A stretch of 64,000 nt of DNA from Gavia stellata (taxonomy: Eukaryota; Chordata; Aves; Gaviiformes; Gaviidae), in contig NC_082594.1 of assembly GCF_030936135.1 (NCBI RefSeq), positions 126,456,668 to 126,520,667 on the forward strand, written 5' to 3'. Both the position numbers and the translations under genes were made by a program. Positions within the stretch are counted from its first letter, which is position 1, and the number at the start of each line of letters is the position of its first letter. The notes under the pieces are model-generated. The model was not told the DNA's origin. It ran no database searches and worked only from the letters and a program-made list of their open reading frames with translations. This document shows positions 44,401 through 59,400 of the stretch, piece by piece.

Positions 44401-47400
44401 TTATTTTTTTGGCTCTATCATACTAAACTAACTCCCACTGTGTTACTGGCATCAAATCACGTGGCAGTTAATACTGCAGACAAGGGGAGGCTAACAAAAG
44501 ATGACTTCTCATTAGACTGAAACTCATTCCTTTCTCTGTCCTTTTGGTTCCTGTTTAATCAGCTATCAATGAGGATGCCACCCTTGTGGGTTTTCGATGA
44601 CTTTTCAGGATTACTGTCAGATGGGCTGATTTAAAGAACTAATATAGGGCAGGGTGCGCAGGAAGAATTTTTGCTTTTTCCACCTCTGCCTGGCTCAAGA
44701 GCCTATTAAGGTTTCTGCTAACTGCTGCATCCATTCTTTTTCCTTTCTTCCCATGGCACCAGTCCTTTCCTTTATCCTTAGCACTTACCGCCAGGTTTTC
44801 CTTGGCTTCCTCCATCAGCCTTTTCCATGGCACCATTCCCAGCTTTCTCAGCAGGACCTTCTCATAGTGATCTCTGGCCTTTCTCCGGAGCTGCTGCTCT
44901 TTCTCCAGCCTCCTCTGCTTCTCCAGCTCTTTCTATAATACAAAGAGCAGTAGTTTTAGTTCACTCTGGATGAAGAGGATGTTAAGCAGTGACAATAGAT
45001 TGTCATATTGGAGCTGGAGCTCCTGACCTGACAGGAAATAGGGATCTGCATCATCTTTAGCAGTGCAGACCAGACATGACCCCATGTACTAGAACCTGTG
45101 GTAGAAAGCAGACCAGACAGTCTTAAAAATCCTCATGGAAGATGATGGCATTTCTGGACATTTCCTTGGGCTGTGTGTCAGCACATGGCCTTCCCTCAGC
45201 ACTGCAGTTTGGTGTTACTGTAGCAGACATATAATCTGTGGCTACCAGCAGTGCTGACGTAGCAGGAACCTCCTTTAGATGGGTCCCATCAATGTGGGGA
45301 GGGGTGCTTTGGTGAGCTTGAGGAGAGCAGCTTTGTACGTTTATAAAAGTAGATTGAAAATATGTTCAAAAATGATTCTGAGTTTATGTATGGACCCTAC
45401 CACTTAATCTAGACTAAATAGTAGGGGAGGGATGTGGGTATTATGTAACCGTACAATATTGCTTTTGACTGAGACTCACAGATGAAGGTCAAACATCCTA
45501 AAACACTCAATCCAAGTAGAACAGTAGTTGTAGGTCAAATTCCTGTAGGATTTCAAATGTGCTATGTGGGTTATTAGGACAGCTCATTTCCAAGGAACAG
45601 TAACGAAGTGGAGCTATTCCTAGGCTAGCTCCAAGGAGAGGATGCTTCTATTCAGGTGGAAAGTTGCCCTTGATATGTCTGTCAGGCTGGTTGACTTTTC
45701 AATCGTGTGTTTGTGACTGGTATCATTGTGTATTCTGGAGGGGGATACAAGTGGAAGGAGCAGTCTGAAAGCAGGCTGAACATGCTGCCACTGCGGGGGC
45801 TTATGTGGCTGTACCTCAGCAGTGAACGTCTGCCAGCTGGGACCTCTAGTCCTGCTGACGAGACAGACAATACATGCTTCATAGTGTGTTCGGTCCACAG
45901 CCCTTCCCCTAATGTTGCCAAGAAGGGGGAAGGTGGTGAGTCTATATAGCAGGTGCTGTGGAACTCTGCTCTACTAAACTACTCTGGCTGCTGACTGAGT
46001 GCTAGTGGGTAATGGCTCTTCCCTATCCCTGCTAAAGGGGGCGGGAAACAGGTGAGGTGTTGGGTCACCAGCTTCTGCTGCCTTCTCTCCTCTCGTCGTT
46101 TTTCCTGCTGAGCTTTCTTTTCCTCGGCCTCCTTCCTCTGTTGTGCTTCCTCTTCAGCCTTCAGCTGGGCCTTGAAATGGCGAAAATGGAGGAAGGTAAA
46201 ATTTAATTTGATGCATGTGACCTTTTCAGAGAACACAGACCTCTACGATTTCCCAATACTCCTCTAGTATTGACGAGCACCTGAAACTTCAGAAGGAAGC
46301 AGACTTTGTCATGTACTATACATGATCTGTGCTGGACAATGAACTGTGGAAGGGAGAGGAAGGAGGGACTGTTCTTTCTACTACCTATATATACCTTTCT
46401 TTGCCCTAAGTTACAGTATTTGCCCACTCTTCCCCTAAAAAAATTTAAACCATACACCAAGTTATTTATTGATAACCTGATTGCTGACGTCAGCTCTGAA
46501 TCCCTGGGCTCTGCTCAGAAGTTTTACTTTTACATGCAGAGCAGCATTACAGGTACCCAAACATTTCTTTCCCCAAACACTGAAGATCAAAGTTGTTTTA
46601 CTTCAGTACTGGTCATACGTGGCACAATATCCTTCTTTGAACGTGTATCTACACACCTTGCAAACTCCACTTCCCTTTCACAAAGCTTTTGCTCTTGGTG
46701 TATGCATCAAAGGCCTACAAACCACACCAACCATAATGCATGATTACTGTGACTGTGCTTCCTGATCAGTAAGATCATGGCAGCAGCAACTGAGGAAACC
46801 CAACCGGATGCTTGTCTGTCCACTCTATCGTTAAAGTGTTCTCGAAGGCTCGTTTCAGCCTCCTGTGTACGTGAGTGCATCTCTCTTGCTTGGAGAAGAT
46901 CTGGTTGTTTTAGGACCCCAGTTCTGAGCTTTCTAATCCTAATGCAAGTTACTGTCAATGTTTTCAGTAACAGCTTAATGCCCTGAAGCTAAGAAGGCTC
47001 CTCTGTTGGATGTGTATCACAGAATTTCTATATTAACTATGCAAATATTGTCAGTATCTTCTCTCCTCAGCAGAGATTTGCTAGAAAGATGGGATTTCTA
47101 CTAGGTCAGACTGCATGTCCTCAAGCTACACGTGACCAGGCAGGAAAGGCAGGGAGGGGAAACCCATCATTGCCAGGTCCAATCAAGTGGATCTCCGCAT
47201 GCACTTCCACCCTTCCCACCCTCCGCAAGGACAGTTATGGCCATGAGGTAGGTGTGAAAGAGGTGTGGGGGTGATGGTGGTAAGGGAGGCTGCTTCTAGA
47301 ATTCCAACTGCATCAACATGACACCTCGGCCTGTGATATGGCAGCGCTAATGGGGTCACTGTATGCAAATGCAGCAATAACTTCTTTTGATGTGTGCTGG

Positions 47401-50400
47401 ACGTCCGCTTTCTCACAAGCTATAAAACTCTTCTTTTGGATAAAGGGCCTTTTCTTGGTCCCTGGCTCTGGGGTTAAAACAACATTTCTTGTAACTGGAA
47501 TGGTGTGAGAGAGACTTTGTTTCATTTTGCACTTTCCTTACCAGTTTCTCCTCTTCTCTTCGTTGTTTGGCTTCTTCTAGTTTCCTCCTCCGTTCTGCCC
47601 GCTGAGTTGCTCTCTCCTCCATAGCTAAAGAAACAAGGGGACATAAGGCTTAGTAGAAATGAGCTATAGGATAATGAACAAGGGTGATCACTTCTCTCTA
47701 CTGCCAGGCCCCCATTGACCTGGCAATGCCATCACAAAGGGACTTGCCTTCTGCTGCGCCTTACAGCTGGCAGTGTCATGAACAAGGAACCCATAAGCAT
47801 TTATAAGACAACTCAGGACTACCCCAGTTAGATTCACTCCACCCTCCTTGGTTGACAGTCGCAGTCATGAGGCTCAGTTATGAAAGGAGTTGTGTCCAGA
47901 GTTTTTACCCTGTCTTCCCTGCTTGAGTGCTGAGGCTCAGGGCACCTGATTTAGCAGCAATTGCTATGAGGTCTCCAGTAAGCTCCAATTGCTTATTTAA
48001 AGAGCGACTTCATGATGGAAAGCGTTCCTGCCACAGTGGCACACAGGTACTCAGTCACATGAGTGAGAAACTACTGCTTAATGCTTCTTTTTGGAAGATC
48101 AGTTGCAATGTGGTGATCTTGCTGCTATCAGCGAAGGTGTTACAGTGCTGACGTGACCACACAGAACATGCAGTGGAGTTGAGAACTCATGCTCACTTCT
48201 CCTGAAGTCGCAAACAAAGCACAGGCTGGAGCAATCAATAACTGGGGGGCATTTAAGTGTTTCGACTACAGTAGGCTTCCTCAGGTTCTTTTTTCCTCTC
48301 AGCTGTCCCAGGGTTCTCTGCCAAGGGAAAATCATCCAGTGATAACTTATTCACTGAATTTTTTTTTGGACCTTCAAACAAAAGCACTTGAGTGCTCAGA
48401 AAATACGCTTGCTGTCCCTAAGTTGTACAGAGTTCAGGCAAATCAGAGTGAGTGATGGCTTGGACTAGGGAGCATTGGAGCTGAACATAGTCAGTTAATG
48501 AAAGGCAACTATTAATGCCCAGCTATGATGGCCAAAAAGCTCTGGTGATCCCAAAACTGCTAAAACATCACAATGATCATATTCCAGACAACCTTTCATG
48601 CAGACTGTAATCACCCCCCAACTGATACGGAAGAACATGACCTAGGGATGTAACAGAACCTAATCTTAATTTACTGCCTGAAAAGACTCTGCTGCATGTT
48701 TAACATGTATATGCTGTTCCAGGGTGGCCAAAGAAGGGGAGATATCTCACAGAAGGCAGGGAGCTGGAGCTCCTTCCCCAGCCTAGCTACTGTTGTCTCA
48801 CAAAACCTTGGGTAGGCACTTAATTCCCTTTGAAATCTCAAGACCTTTGTCAAAGTTAGATGAAAATGATTGGTCAGTTTAAGTGTTACTTGGATGCGCA
48901 ATGAAGGGAATAAGACAGCAAAAAACCCTGTAGAGCTTCTCCCTGTCTTGTCACAGCAGAAACAATTGCAAGTGTTAGGAGTAACTGCTACCACAGTGTA
49001 CTATGCATGGACTTGAGGGGCTTGCAGTGGCCTAGGTTTTACAGATGCCTGACTTGGGCATGAAAACAGCTCACCCTCTCACAGCACTGGTCAAGGCTGA
49101 GACAAAGAAAGAGAGAAGTTTCCAGACAAGCTGTTGAGAAAAGTGGTCTGGAATGGTCTTTGCTATCTAGAACAATACCTTTCAGTATGGGATGAGCTGA
49201 GGTGAGCTGGTTGGAGGGCCTCCTGCCTTGCATCACTGCCCTTGTGTTTTCTGGCCCATGAGAAACAGGCAGACTATGAAAGGAAAGAGTAAAGAAATTC
49301 ATCAATGAATGTGGTCAAATGATGCCTTACACCTACCACCTATGGTTGAGAAACAGGCCTTGTAGTTTCTATTCTCCACTGTGCTGCATTTTCATTCTGA
49401 ATCCCTGATACACCTTTCTTCTGCTTGAAATGGGATTGATGATGCATCCTTGCAAAGGACCCCAGTGCCCAGGGCTGCTGCATGTTCTGAAATATTGAGA
49501 ATGACACTCTCTCTTCTTTCCTAACTAAATAAATCCCTGCTGCTACTATGTGTGACACTCTAGTGTTGCTGTTTCTAAGTGGATCCTGTATGGATCACAT
49601 GGTGTTGAGCCATTAAAAAAAGGGAGGATGGAGAACTATGGCCAGCTTGATAGTACCCTTGAGGGTAAGTCACAGGTGAGAGGAAGAGCAGGTAGCACTG
49701 GCATGACTGAAGTGTGCCTGGCAAATTCTGGCTCAGCTTGAGTAGGAATGAGACATGCTGACTAATTGAGCCTGCTTTATCAAGGGCATATACCTCAAAT
49801 GGGTTGTATTCTTGCATCTGGATTGTTTTTCCCTCTTCAGTATTTCCTCCCTCATCTGTGAAGCAGAGTTGTTATGCAGCTGAGCTACAGCCATGGCTTG
49901 TGCTGCCTCTTTAGTTCTGCTCAGCCTCTGATTTTCCTGCAATTCAAGGATCAGCTCTTGCTGTTTCTGAAGCTGCTGCCTCTGCTCCTCAATCAGACGT
50001 TGCTGGAAGGCATAACGGTGCTCAAAACAGCTACCATAAGCAGGAGCTGTCTTTGGACCAGGTGCTTGAAACTGCTGCGGGGGAGTGGCTATTTGATTCC
50101 TGTACACAGCCTGATCCTGGGCACTTGGGGCTGCCTGTTTTAGGGTAGTCTCCCAGGCAAATTTGGGTTTTCTGTAGGAATGAGATGTGTGAGCAGCATC
50201 CAAACAAGAGTGGTCTCTGGTCTGGTCAGGTTCTTTCTGTATGAGGCAAGTTTCAGTTGGCTAGGGGGAAAAGAAAAAGGAATGAGGAAAATTTGGCATT
50301 GATTAAAACCAAGCGCTCTTCTGCCCTTGCTACACAGTAAGTGTTTCTTTAATGTAAATCTAGTGAGATGCCTGAGAAGTAGGGTAATCTCAGCTATGCA

Positions 50401-53400
50401 ATCTTTATCCAGTTCCTAGCCAGGGCAGAGGGGCCCCGTTATGCACAAAATGGGAGGCTGTGGGAAAGAACTGTTAAGGAGCTGTGTGCCATTTCACTGG
50501 GAGGAAGAAATCCTGATCAGGCAAGAGCTCTGGCAGGAATATATCCCGACTATTTTGTTAGGGAGCACAGCTTAGGACAGCTCATTTCTCAGAGGTTAAC
50601 TCATCTCTTGGGGATTAGCACACTCCCTTTTGGACTGTGGCATCCCCACTCAGTGCTCACATGGAGAATAAAGTAAAAACAGTTGTTGAAGTGATGTATA
50701 AGGCTGATCTACTGGACAGTCCCTTTTCAGATGGAAGAGAAGTCTACAAGGTGCTGCTTCCTCATGCCTCTTCTCCAGCTTTGATAAGTATTATCATGCA
50801 ACTGGCGCACAGTGGGGAATAAGGCTGCGCCTTTTCTGACACGTTTTTCCTCTGAAGAGGCATCACATGTACAGTCTGCTTTCCAATTCTGAGGTCAAAG
50901 CCCAAATCAGAGTCACATCCTTCCAGCACAAATCTTACCAGTGCTTCTGAAGAAAAATACGGGTCTACTAGGATGATATAAGCACTGTAGGAAATCAACT
51001 TTTGCTGACACTTAAGCAAACAAAAAGCTTGACTTGTAATATATGTGTGTGAGCGCTCACGCTGGGATTGGGACACTGGTACAGGTTTTATAGATGGAAA
51101 GGAAGAGCAGGCTCTAACCTGACAAATGACAATTTAAGGAAGCAACCTCTGATTCTCCTCTCCAACCTCCTTGTGATGCATTATCCTGAAACAGCCAGTG
51201 ACAACTTTTTCCCCCACCACTTAAAAGTCAGAGAGCCGCGCTGGCATGACAAAATCTCTTGTCACGCAGTCAAGCGTTACTCTTTTTAAGTCTAAGCAGG
51301 CATCAAAGATGTAACTAATCTCTCACCAAAAGTGATCTGGGGGTGGGACGCTCATTGCAACTCGCAGTACATGAAGGGTTGTTCTCTGGCAGCATTAGAG
51401 ATTATTTTTATAACTCGTGCATTGTCCTTCATGTTTGTCTCTGATTTTTAACAACTTCCCTCCTTGAACAGTTGCAGACAGGTATTTGGAGGTCACCCTG
51501 GGAAAGAAGCCTTCCTCTGGGACAATGTTATTTCAGATAGCATAAAAGAAGTACTTTGTAAGAGTACTGAGATGCCAATAGACAAAACTACGTGGGAAGG
51601 ATTTACCTTGTCTTGCTGCAAATTTTGATGATGGTTTACTTCTGCTGTTCCAGTCTCGTTAACCTCCAGTGGCCTGTCCAGACCACCCCTTCCGAGTGAC
51701 ACTGCCTCCAGCAGCTGTGCCATCTTTCTCTTCATCTCCTCCCTCTTGATCTGCAGCTCTCGCTTTTCTGTCTCTGCTTGGCTCCAGCGCTGCCATGCCA
51801 GAAAGCAACAGCGCAAAAGCCGTCGCTGGTTATGCTCCACAGACAGTTGTTTTTTCCTGAATGAGAAAGCACTTGTGTTATGATGGGAGTGAGGCTTCTG
51901 CCCAGGCCTGCCTGTAACAATTGCATCAAGTACAGCAGTCCAGGCCATGGCACGAGGCCCCATAATTTCCCAAGTCTTTCTGTCGCTTAACTCTGAAGGC
52001 CCTCCAAAGCTGTACAGACTTCCTCCAAGGAGCATTGGGAGGGCAGGAAGGATGCCTGTTACTTTGAAGTAAGTTTCCCTAGTTCCTATTTTGCAATCTC
52101 CTGTGTCATCCTTGGGCTGCAGGATAGGTGCAAAAGAGGTATCCTGTTCCCTTGCCAGCTGCATGGGGGAAGCGGCAGTGCCTCACCACGGCAGCCTGCC
52201 AGACACCTGCAAGAGCAAAATTTTCTCTGGCTGATAGTCATCCAACAGCCTCCTTAATGAAAGGCGCTGGCCAAAATGATCTCTGCTATACTACTATTGA
52301 AATAGGGAATAACTATATTAATCAGGAATAAATATGGCATCTCATATTCTCTGGGGTCCAGAGCAAGTCAGGGTGAGATTTCCAGGAAAGATACCTACAG
52401 AGAGAGTGAGAGCAAGCATGCTGGAATGTGCTAAAGGTCTTGTTTATCTCTGCCCTCCTTTTCATCTGTGCCACAATGCCTCTGGCAGCCTGCAGGCAAT
52501 GTAGGAATTTTCTCAGAAAGCTACTGTTTTCCTCCTGCTGGCTAACTGGCAAGCCCCATTTGCAGCTCCTGATCACCGCACTGCCCGAGTACTGCTGCAG
52601 TAAGGGGAATTCCACAGTGTAGGGTCACTACCTGTTTTGATCTTGGAGATGAACTTCCAATTGCTGTGCCTCCTGCTCTACTTTCTGGGCCCAAGTATAG
52701 TTTCTCCAGGCTCGCAGGGCCTTCAGTTGGCATTTCCAGTCAGCAAGGGCTCTGGCTTTTCCCATTTTAATTCTGTGCTCCAGAATGACTTTCAGCCAAG
52801 CAGAGAAATGTTGTTGCATGCACTGCATGGAAGAGTTTCAGAAAACTAGTGAGCAAGATACAGCCCATCACACAAATGCTGATCCTCTCCACCCTTCCCC
52901 TTATCTGACTTTCCTTTTTGAGATTCTTTTTAGAATCCCCACTTTCCCCAGTTACCTTGAGGGTAAAAAAAAAAAAATAATGCAGAGCATGTGCAGGTCT
53001 TCTACAAAAAGCAGAAAGGGACTAGAAAGTTAACATCATGGGGCTCTATGCTTTTGAGTGAAACACATTTAGTTCACCATGTGTAAAGGAATAAAATGGG
53101 TGAGGAATGTAGAATTTCTAGAGACAGAAAAGATGTTTCAAAATCTAGAAAATGTCTAAGATGCTACAGGTAAGAATGCTTCTGTGGAGACCAGTTCACA
53201 AATATCTCCATGGACCACTCGTGTTTTTTTTAAACTTAGACAAAAACCAAGACACTTCCTAGAGTGAATTTATGACATGACCTAAGCTCACCCTTGTTCC
53301 AGTAGGAAGCCAAACCTTTCCCCTATTGTGTAATTAGACTCGCTGCCTCTGGGAGTGATATACATTGTACAGAACAGCAATCTGCTATCTAATCTACCCC

Positions 53401-56400
53401 ATAATTCTAGCCTTGTCACCGCAGACACTGTTCTTTTTGATCCTCCAAGTGGGTCAACTCACAGGACCTGGCTGTTCCCCTTTTGTCATAATGCCGTGTT
53501 TTAATTGCATTCCTCTCAGTCACTGAAATCTCCAAATGCAGACTTACAAAAAGGACAAAATGTCAATGCATTAGCTGTTTCTTTCTGCTTTAGGAAAATA
53601 ATCAAAGTGTCACTGTTGCTTAGCTCAGCTAAGCCATGGCTTCTCACATTATGCCAGCCCTAAATTGTTCTGTGGTTTCATTCAGGCTTATCTTCATAGC
53701 TTAGATTGTGCTGGAGAGAGGTTGTGTACTGCTAAACAGTAGCCAAGCACAAATCCAGCAGACAGGCAGATGAAATGAACCATGGGGAGACTCATAATAA
53801 AAGCTATGGGATTCTTCTATAAAAAAAAATTTCTAGATGTAGACAAGTAGCCATTAATGATGATGACTGCTCTATTAATTAAAAACATTATGTGATGGAT
53901 GGCATTCAAACCTGCACTCAGGGAAATTAATTCCCTTTCCTGAAACGGCCCATATAAAATTATTCAGTACAAAAAGATCGCTCTTTAATTGCAAGTATTT
54001 GATACAACTAGGTGTTTAACCCAGAGCTGGCCATGGTATCAGAATAATGAGGGTAAAAGAAATAGGCTCCTACTAGGAATTATTAAAGTCTGCACATTTG
54101 CCTCAAAAGAGCTGTTGCAATATCACAGAATATCCTGCTGTACCCAGTGGGAGTGGATCCTTGAGGATTACTGTGGATGTGCTGGCATACTTCAGCTCTT
54201 GGAGACCCAGCTCAAAATTCATCCCAGGCCTCAGCACTTCTCTCCTCTTTCCTCTCCCTGCTCCTGCACCAGGGTCTGCAAGGCAATCTTTAAAATATCT
54301 TCCCATACACACAATAAGGGCTTCTCAGGCCCTTTTGTGCCACTTCCCCCCTTTTACTTCCTTCCTCAAGGGAAAACAAATCTTGCTGCCCTGCCTCCTC
54401 TGTACATCTGCCTATTTCTCCATTGCAGAAGCCTTTATGTTTGCAACTGTCCTGAGAGCCACATCTTTTCCACAATTCTCAGTGAAATCTCCCACTGAGT
54501 ACACCTGAGGCACAGAAGCACTGGGGCTGGAGGCTCAGGGTTTCTTGCTCCTAGTCTTGCAAGATACTTTTTGCCCTGCTCTTCTACTTCCCTGGTATCA
54601 GGAGGAGGGCTTGGAAGAAGTAAAAAATTCTGATAACCAGGACTTTTCCTTCGGTTTTGCAAACAGCAGCTGAGGGCAGGGAGCTCAGAGTCTCGGCTAA
54701 AGAAGGGTGATGCTCACTCTCTGCTTATTGGTGTGAATCCTGCGCAGCAGCTCCTGAGCCTTTCTCCGTTTCTCCTCTCCTTGCTCTTCTTTCTTCAGGA
54801 CCAGGGGTGGTGACGCAGTAATAGATACCTCCTGCATTGACGGTTTCTGACTTCTTTCTTGTCTCTTCCCCTCCCTGGAAAGTGAACAAACATACAGATC
54901 TAATACAATGAGGAAAAAACTGTAGCACAGATTTCACTCTCTTTTTGGCCAGTCCTAAAAGAATCACCTCTACAGTTTAGAAAGCTGCTGATTATTTAAC
55001 TCAGCCTTCTTAGTAAACAGCCTCTGTCATGATTTGGGGTCCCAGAGATTAAACAGTCTGGAGCATTTCCAAAATATAGCAGGCAGAAGAAAAGGGCAAG
55101 ATTTCAGTAAAGCACTTGCATGAGAAGATTTAGGATCTCAGGGCTGCCTAAGTAAATAAATGGCATCCCTACAAGTCACATCTCTGTGACAGTCCAAGCT
55201 CAGCAGAAGCAAAATATATGTCTGTGCAGAATTCTCAGCCAAGAATGCTCTTTATTCTCTCATAGCAGAGGAAGTATCATAAGTGCTAGACTTTCAACAC
55301 AGACTATTTTAGGCAGGCTAGCGATTCATTTTTTTTTGTGTGTGTACTGGCTTTCATGCTGCATTAGACGCTAACAATGCTGGATGTGGTCACAGAGATG
55401 ATGGAGAGAATGCATGGTGGTGCAAACACACTCCTGCTTTGTGATTCAGTGTACATACTGGTAATGGCTGAGGGGATGCTAATGGTATCTTTAGCCCATC
55501 TTCCCACTAATGATAAACTCCGCCACTGAAGTTGGTAACAAAGGAATAAAAAGTTCTGGGAGAGTTCGGAGACAGAGGGATAGCAGATGTTTCCTTTGGG
55601 ACCACCACTCCTCTCACATTGAGCAAAAGGAGCTGATAAGAGAAGTGTTCTTCATAGGGTTCTTTCCATGCCCCCCTCTCCCTCTTACGTTCTCCGTCCT
55701 TGTGCCATGGTGTGCCTCTTCTCAGCCATTTCCTTTCGCAGCTTCACCATTTCCCTCCGGATCTCTTCCTCCTCCTTCTTGGCCTTCAGGGCCTTCCTTC
55801 TGTCCTCCTCCTGTGCTTGGAGCTTAGCCTCAGACAGAATTGATTTCTTCAGGGACTCTTCTTGTCTCTGAAGTTCTAATGCCTTCTGACGCCTCATTCG
55901 GTTTTCTTTCACCTGGGAAGGAGGAAGTCAGCAAAAGTCAAAGCAGGCGCCAAAGGTTGAAGAATTTGGGGTTCATTGTACACTGACAGGGTGGGTCACA
56001 ATCTACCTTTCACATGAAGCAAGCAACCCTATCCGTAGCCGGCACTGACTGGATTGCTTCTGCTCTCAGACCTACAAAGAACTCCATTCAAGGGAGTGGG
56101 GTTAAACCAGCATTACTTGATGGGAGGGAACTCAGAACTGACTGCCATGGTGGCTTTTCCTGTCAGTCTTCGGAAAGGGGGAAAACCTGAACAGATATAG
56201 CGAAAGTTGACTGTGCAAGCTACTGTGAATGGCTAATGTACACAGGGAAACGCAGTAACATTTCAGCTAAACTGTGGAAGAGTATCCTCGGGTATTTGCT
56301 TCAAGTCAGAGATTATTGCAGGTTGGGAAAGAATACGGAGGAAGTATCACCGAGCATTTACTCTAATCCTATAATCCTCCATCTTATTCCTTTTAACTGC

Positions 56401-59400
56401 GCTGCCTTGCCTGCTCACCTGCTTGTGTCTGAGCTCCATGATTATTCGTGGATCTGCAAGTTTTTGTTTTTCCTTGACATCTTCAAGTCTAAGGTCTTTC
56501 GCTATCCCCCAGTTCACAACTTTACTCTGCAAAAGATGCTGTAGGTATTCTTGGACGGAAGAATTTTCCAATTCATGTTCCAGATAGCTGCACAAGTCTG
56601 AAATGAGGAATTCAGATTATCTCAGGCTAGTCTGAAATGAATAAACCCCTCTGTCTCAGATCACAAAGCCTAATGTAATTAAAGGGATCACTTTCCCAGA
56701 CTGTGAATGCATTTCTGATGAAAGCGGACACACTGACTGCACTCCATTTATCCCCAAAGAATCTTAATCAGTCTCCCATTGAACACGCTAGAGCAGTAAC
56801 AACATTTCGTCCATTTTTTACTGCCTTGCCTCTGAGCATCTCAAATGGCTGTATAAATTTGACGGGCCTCACAAATACCCATACATAAAAGAAATAAAAT
56901 CTCTCCTTTACAAAGGGAGACATCGAATGTTTATGAGGTGCATTTGTGCAGCCCTACAGCAAGCTGCTGTAAGAGCTGGGGGAGAAAAATCATCACCTCT
57001 AATCTTGTTTCTACTGAGCCCACTATCCTGGCCTCAAAGCAACTTTTACCTCTCAGGCTGACAAGCCGTGAGGCCCGGCTCCCTTCCCCAGCACATCCTC
57101 AGAAAGGAAGCCAGGAACTGCTTTGTTGTGCTCTCACCATCAAACTGCTCATACTTCAGAGGGGCTGCAGCAGGCTTTTCCAGGAGGACAGAGTCAACTT
57201 CCTCTTCTCCATCACTCGCCAGCTCCAGTTGCAGTTTGGACTTCATCCAGCTACTGAGCAGCTCTTGAGCTATCATAAGGAAAGAGACTGATGACTTCAC
57301 TCGCTTAAAAAAAATCTACGGGTAAGTGTAAACTAGCAAGACTCTGTCTCTGAAATAGTTATATCACATGCTGGGAAGGCTGTCTAAAATGACTGAAAGC
57401 TGATCTGCAACAGAAAATGGAATGAGGCTAAAAGTTCTGTTCTCATCTTCTTGATCTATAAAAGAACAGGAAGAGAAGGTGGCAAACATTTTCCCTGTCA
57501 CATATGTCACAAGTGAATTCTTTTCCACCCAATTTTTCCTCCAATATTCTGTGGACATTTAGATCACTCATGTGATTATAATAGCATTTATCAAGGAGAT
57601 GGAATTCACATGATGTAATTAGTAACTCAGCTTTTGTATGTTTTACCACTGCACTTGCAGACACTTAGATATTTTCCACATGTACAGCCAAGGTTGTCAC
57701 ACATTAAATACAAAAAGAACCACTGTTCGGACAAATGTTTGCTTCAATGTATACAGGTTAACCTTTGCAAGTACCACAGCTCCAGAACAACTGGTGAGTC
57801 CGGATTACAAATCTGTCAGGTGGCAAGCTTCACCAGGGACTACCTGTACTCAGAATTAAGACTGCAACTACAAGAATGCACCCCTGATGGATTTGGTACT
57901 CCTCAGTGATCTCAAATGCCTAGTGAACAACTGGGTATAAATTCCTTCTGTGGACTTTATTTACATCTCTACTCTTCTGTGGAAAAACACAAAAATTCCT
58001 TTTTCAAAGTTCCTACTCAAAAGCAAGGACAGCTAACGTGGCTGCCACCTCAACAAACCACCTGGCCTCACTACATGGGTGGCCAAGCTGTTCCTGAAGC
58101 AGCAGGCAGGGCTGTAAACTGCAAGGCATGAGGAACAGCCCCACGAGAAGCTGAGCCATCCTGAGCTGTCTGTGCGGTGAGGATGGGCAAAGCGCAGGGA
58201 TCTCGGCAGCTGTTGCAGTGCAAGTCATCTCCTGTAAAGGCACACAGCCGCTAGACAGGAGGAAGCAGCTGCTCCAAATCTCTAGTTCTAACACAAAATG
58301 AAGATGCTCCCATTGAGTCCTGGTATTTCTAAGGCAATAAAGCTTTTTTAAAAATTCCTTAAAAAGGCCCAAGTTTTTTGAAGAAAACATAAATCTTATG
58401 TTTATTGTCCTTCAAATCACTTTTGTTCTCTTCTATAATCTCTCAGGTCAGCTCAGGAACAAGGAAATACACCTGATAACAGAAAGAAGAGAGAAAATAG
58501 CTTATCACTTGGGGAAGGGTTACTTTTTTGACTGGGAAATGTGAGCTCCTCATAACTGGAGTAAAGGTCTTTGCACTTCTGTTATCAATACCTTTCTTCA
58601 CAAAGCGGACAATGTGTAGTTAATACCCTTAAGTACTCTAATAATGGATTCCAGGTATAAGGCTTTCAGTTGAGCTAGAAACAACCCGGAGGGATCGGTA
58701 GCTATAAAAAGGAAAACACTAGCAGAGAAGGGCAAACAAAACCAATAAAGAGACATGAGGAAAGCAAGCAACTTTTCCACCTATTGCAAAGATAGCTTCT
58801 TTTGAGCCACTCTGCTATATAATGCATTCAGACAGTGCACCGTCAGCAGATAGGTGGATTCTGTGCTATTAGTTGAACCCTTGATGATCGCAAGTGAAAA
58901 AGCTGACTTCCTGTATTGAAGTGGATGCTCTTGAGATGTGTCTTCATGCCATTCCGTAAGGCTCACTTTTGAGTCTTAAAAGAATGGTTAACTCAGTTTT
59001 TAAAATCCTGTCTCCTATCAGCTTTTTACACTGCAGATGTACTTCTAGCACTGATGGGAGGTAATTTCCCTCTCTTTTTTTTTTAATGTACCGCAGTTTT
59101 ATTTTCAAGTTTCAGTAAGCACTTGGGGCTGCAGGCATTACAAAGGAAATATCTAGTTAGCTAATTATTGAGGAAAATTTTGCATGGGAATCAAAGCAAG
59201 ACCACAGAATTATTCATATATGAGAAAGCTACACAGAGCAATTCCATTTTCATATCTGGCCTGCTATCAAAAATACCTCAGGTAATTTCATCCCGTTTCC
59301 TGCAGCCCACTAACTTGTATTTGACTATACAGTGTGTCTTCAAGGGCAGTATTCATCCTCTTCTTGACTTGAAATCTCCAGGAGACAGAGAGTTCATGCT

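Noticed and set aside
51857-52164. In-frame extension upstream of CCDC191 exon 51607-51856, with an ATG
   Set aside because: A clear acceptor at 51857 and an in-phase upstream exon explain the coding sequence; the extension looks like chance intron reading.
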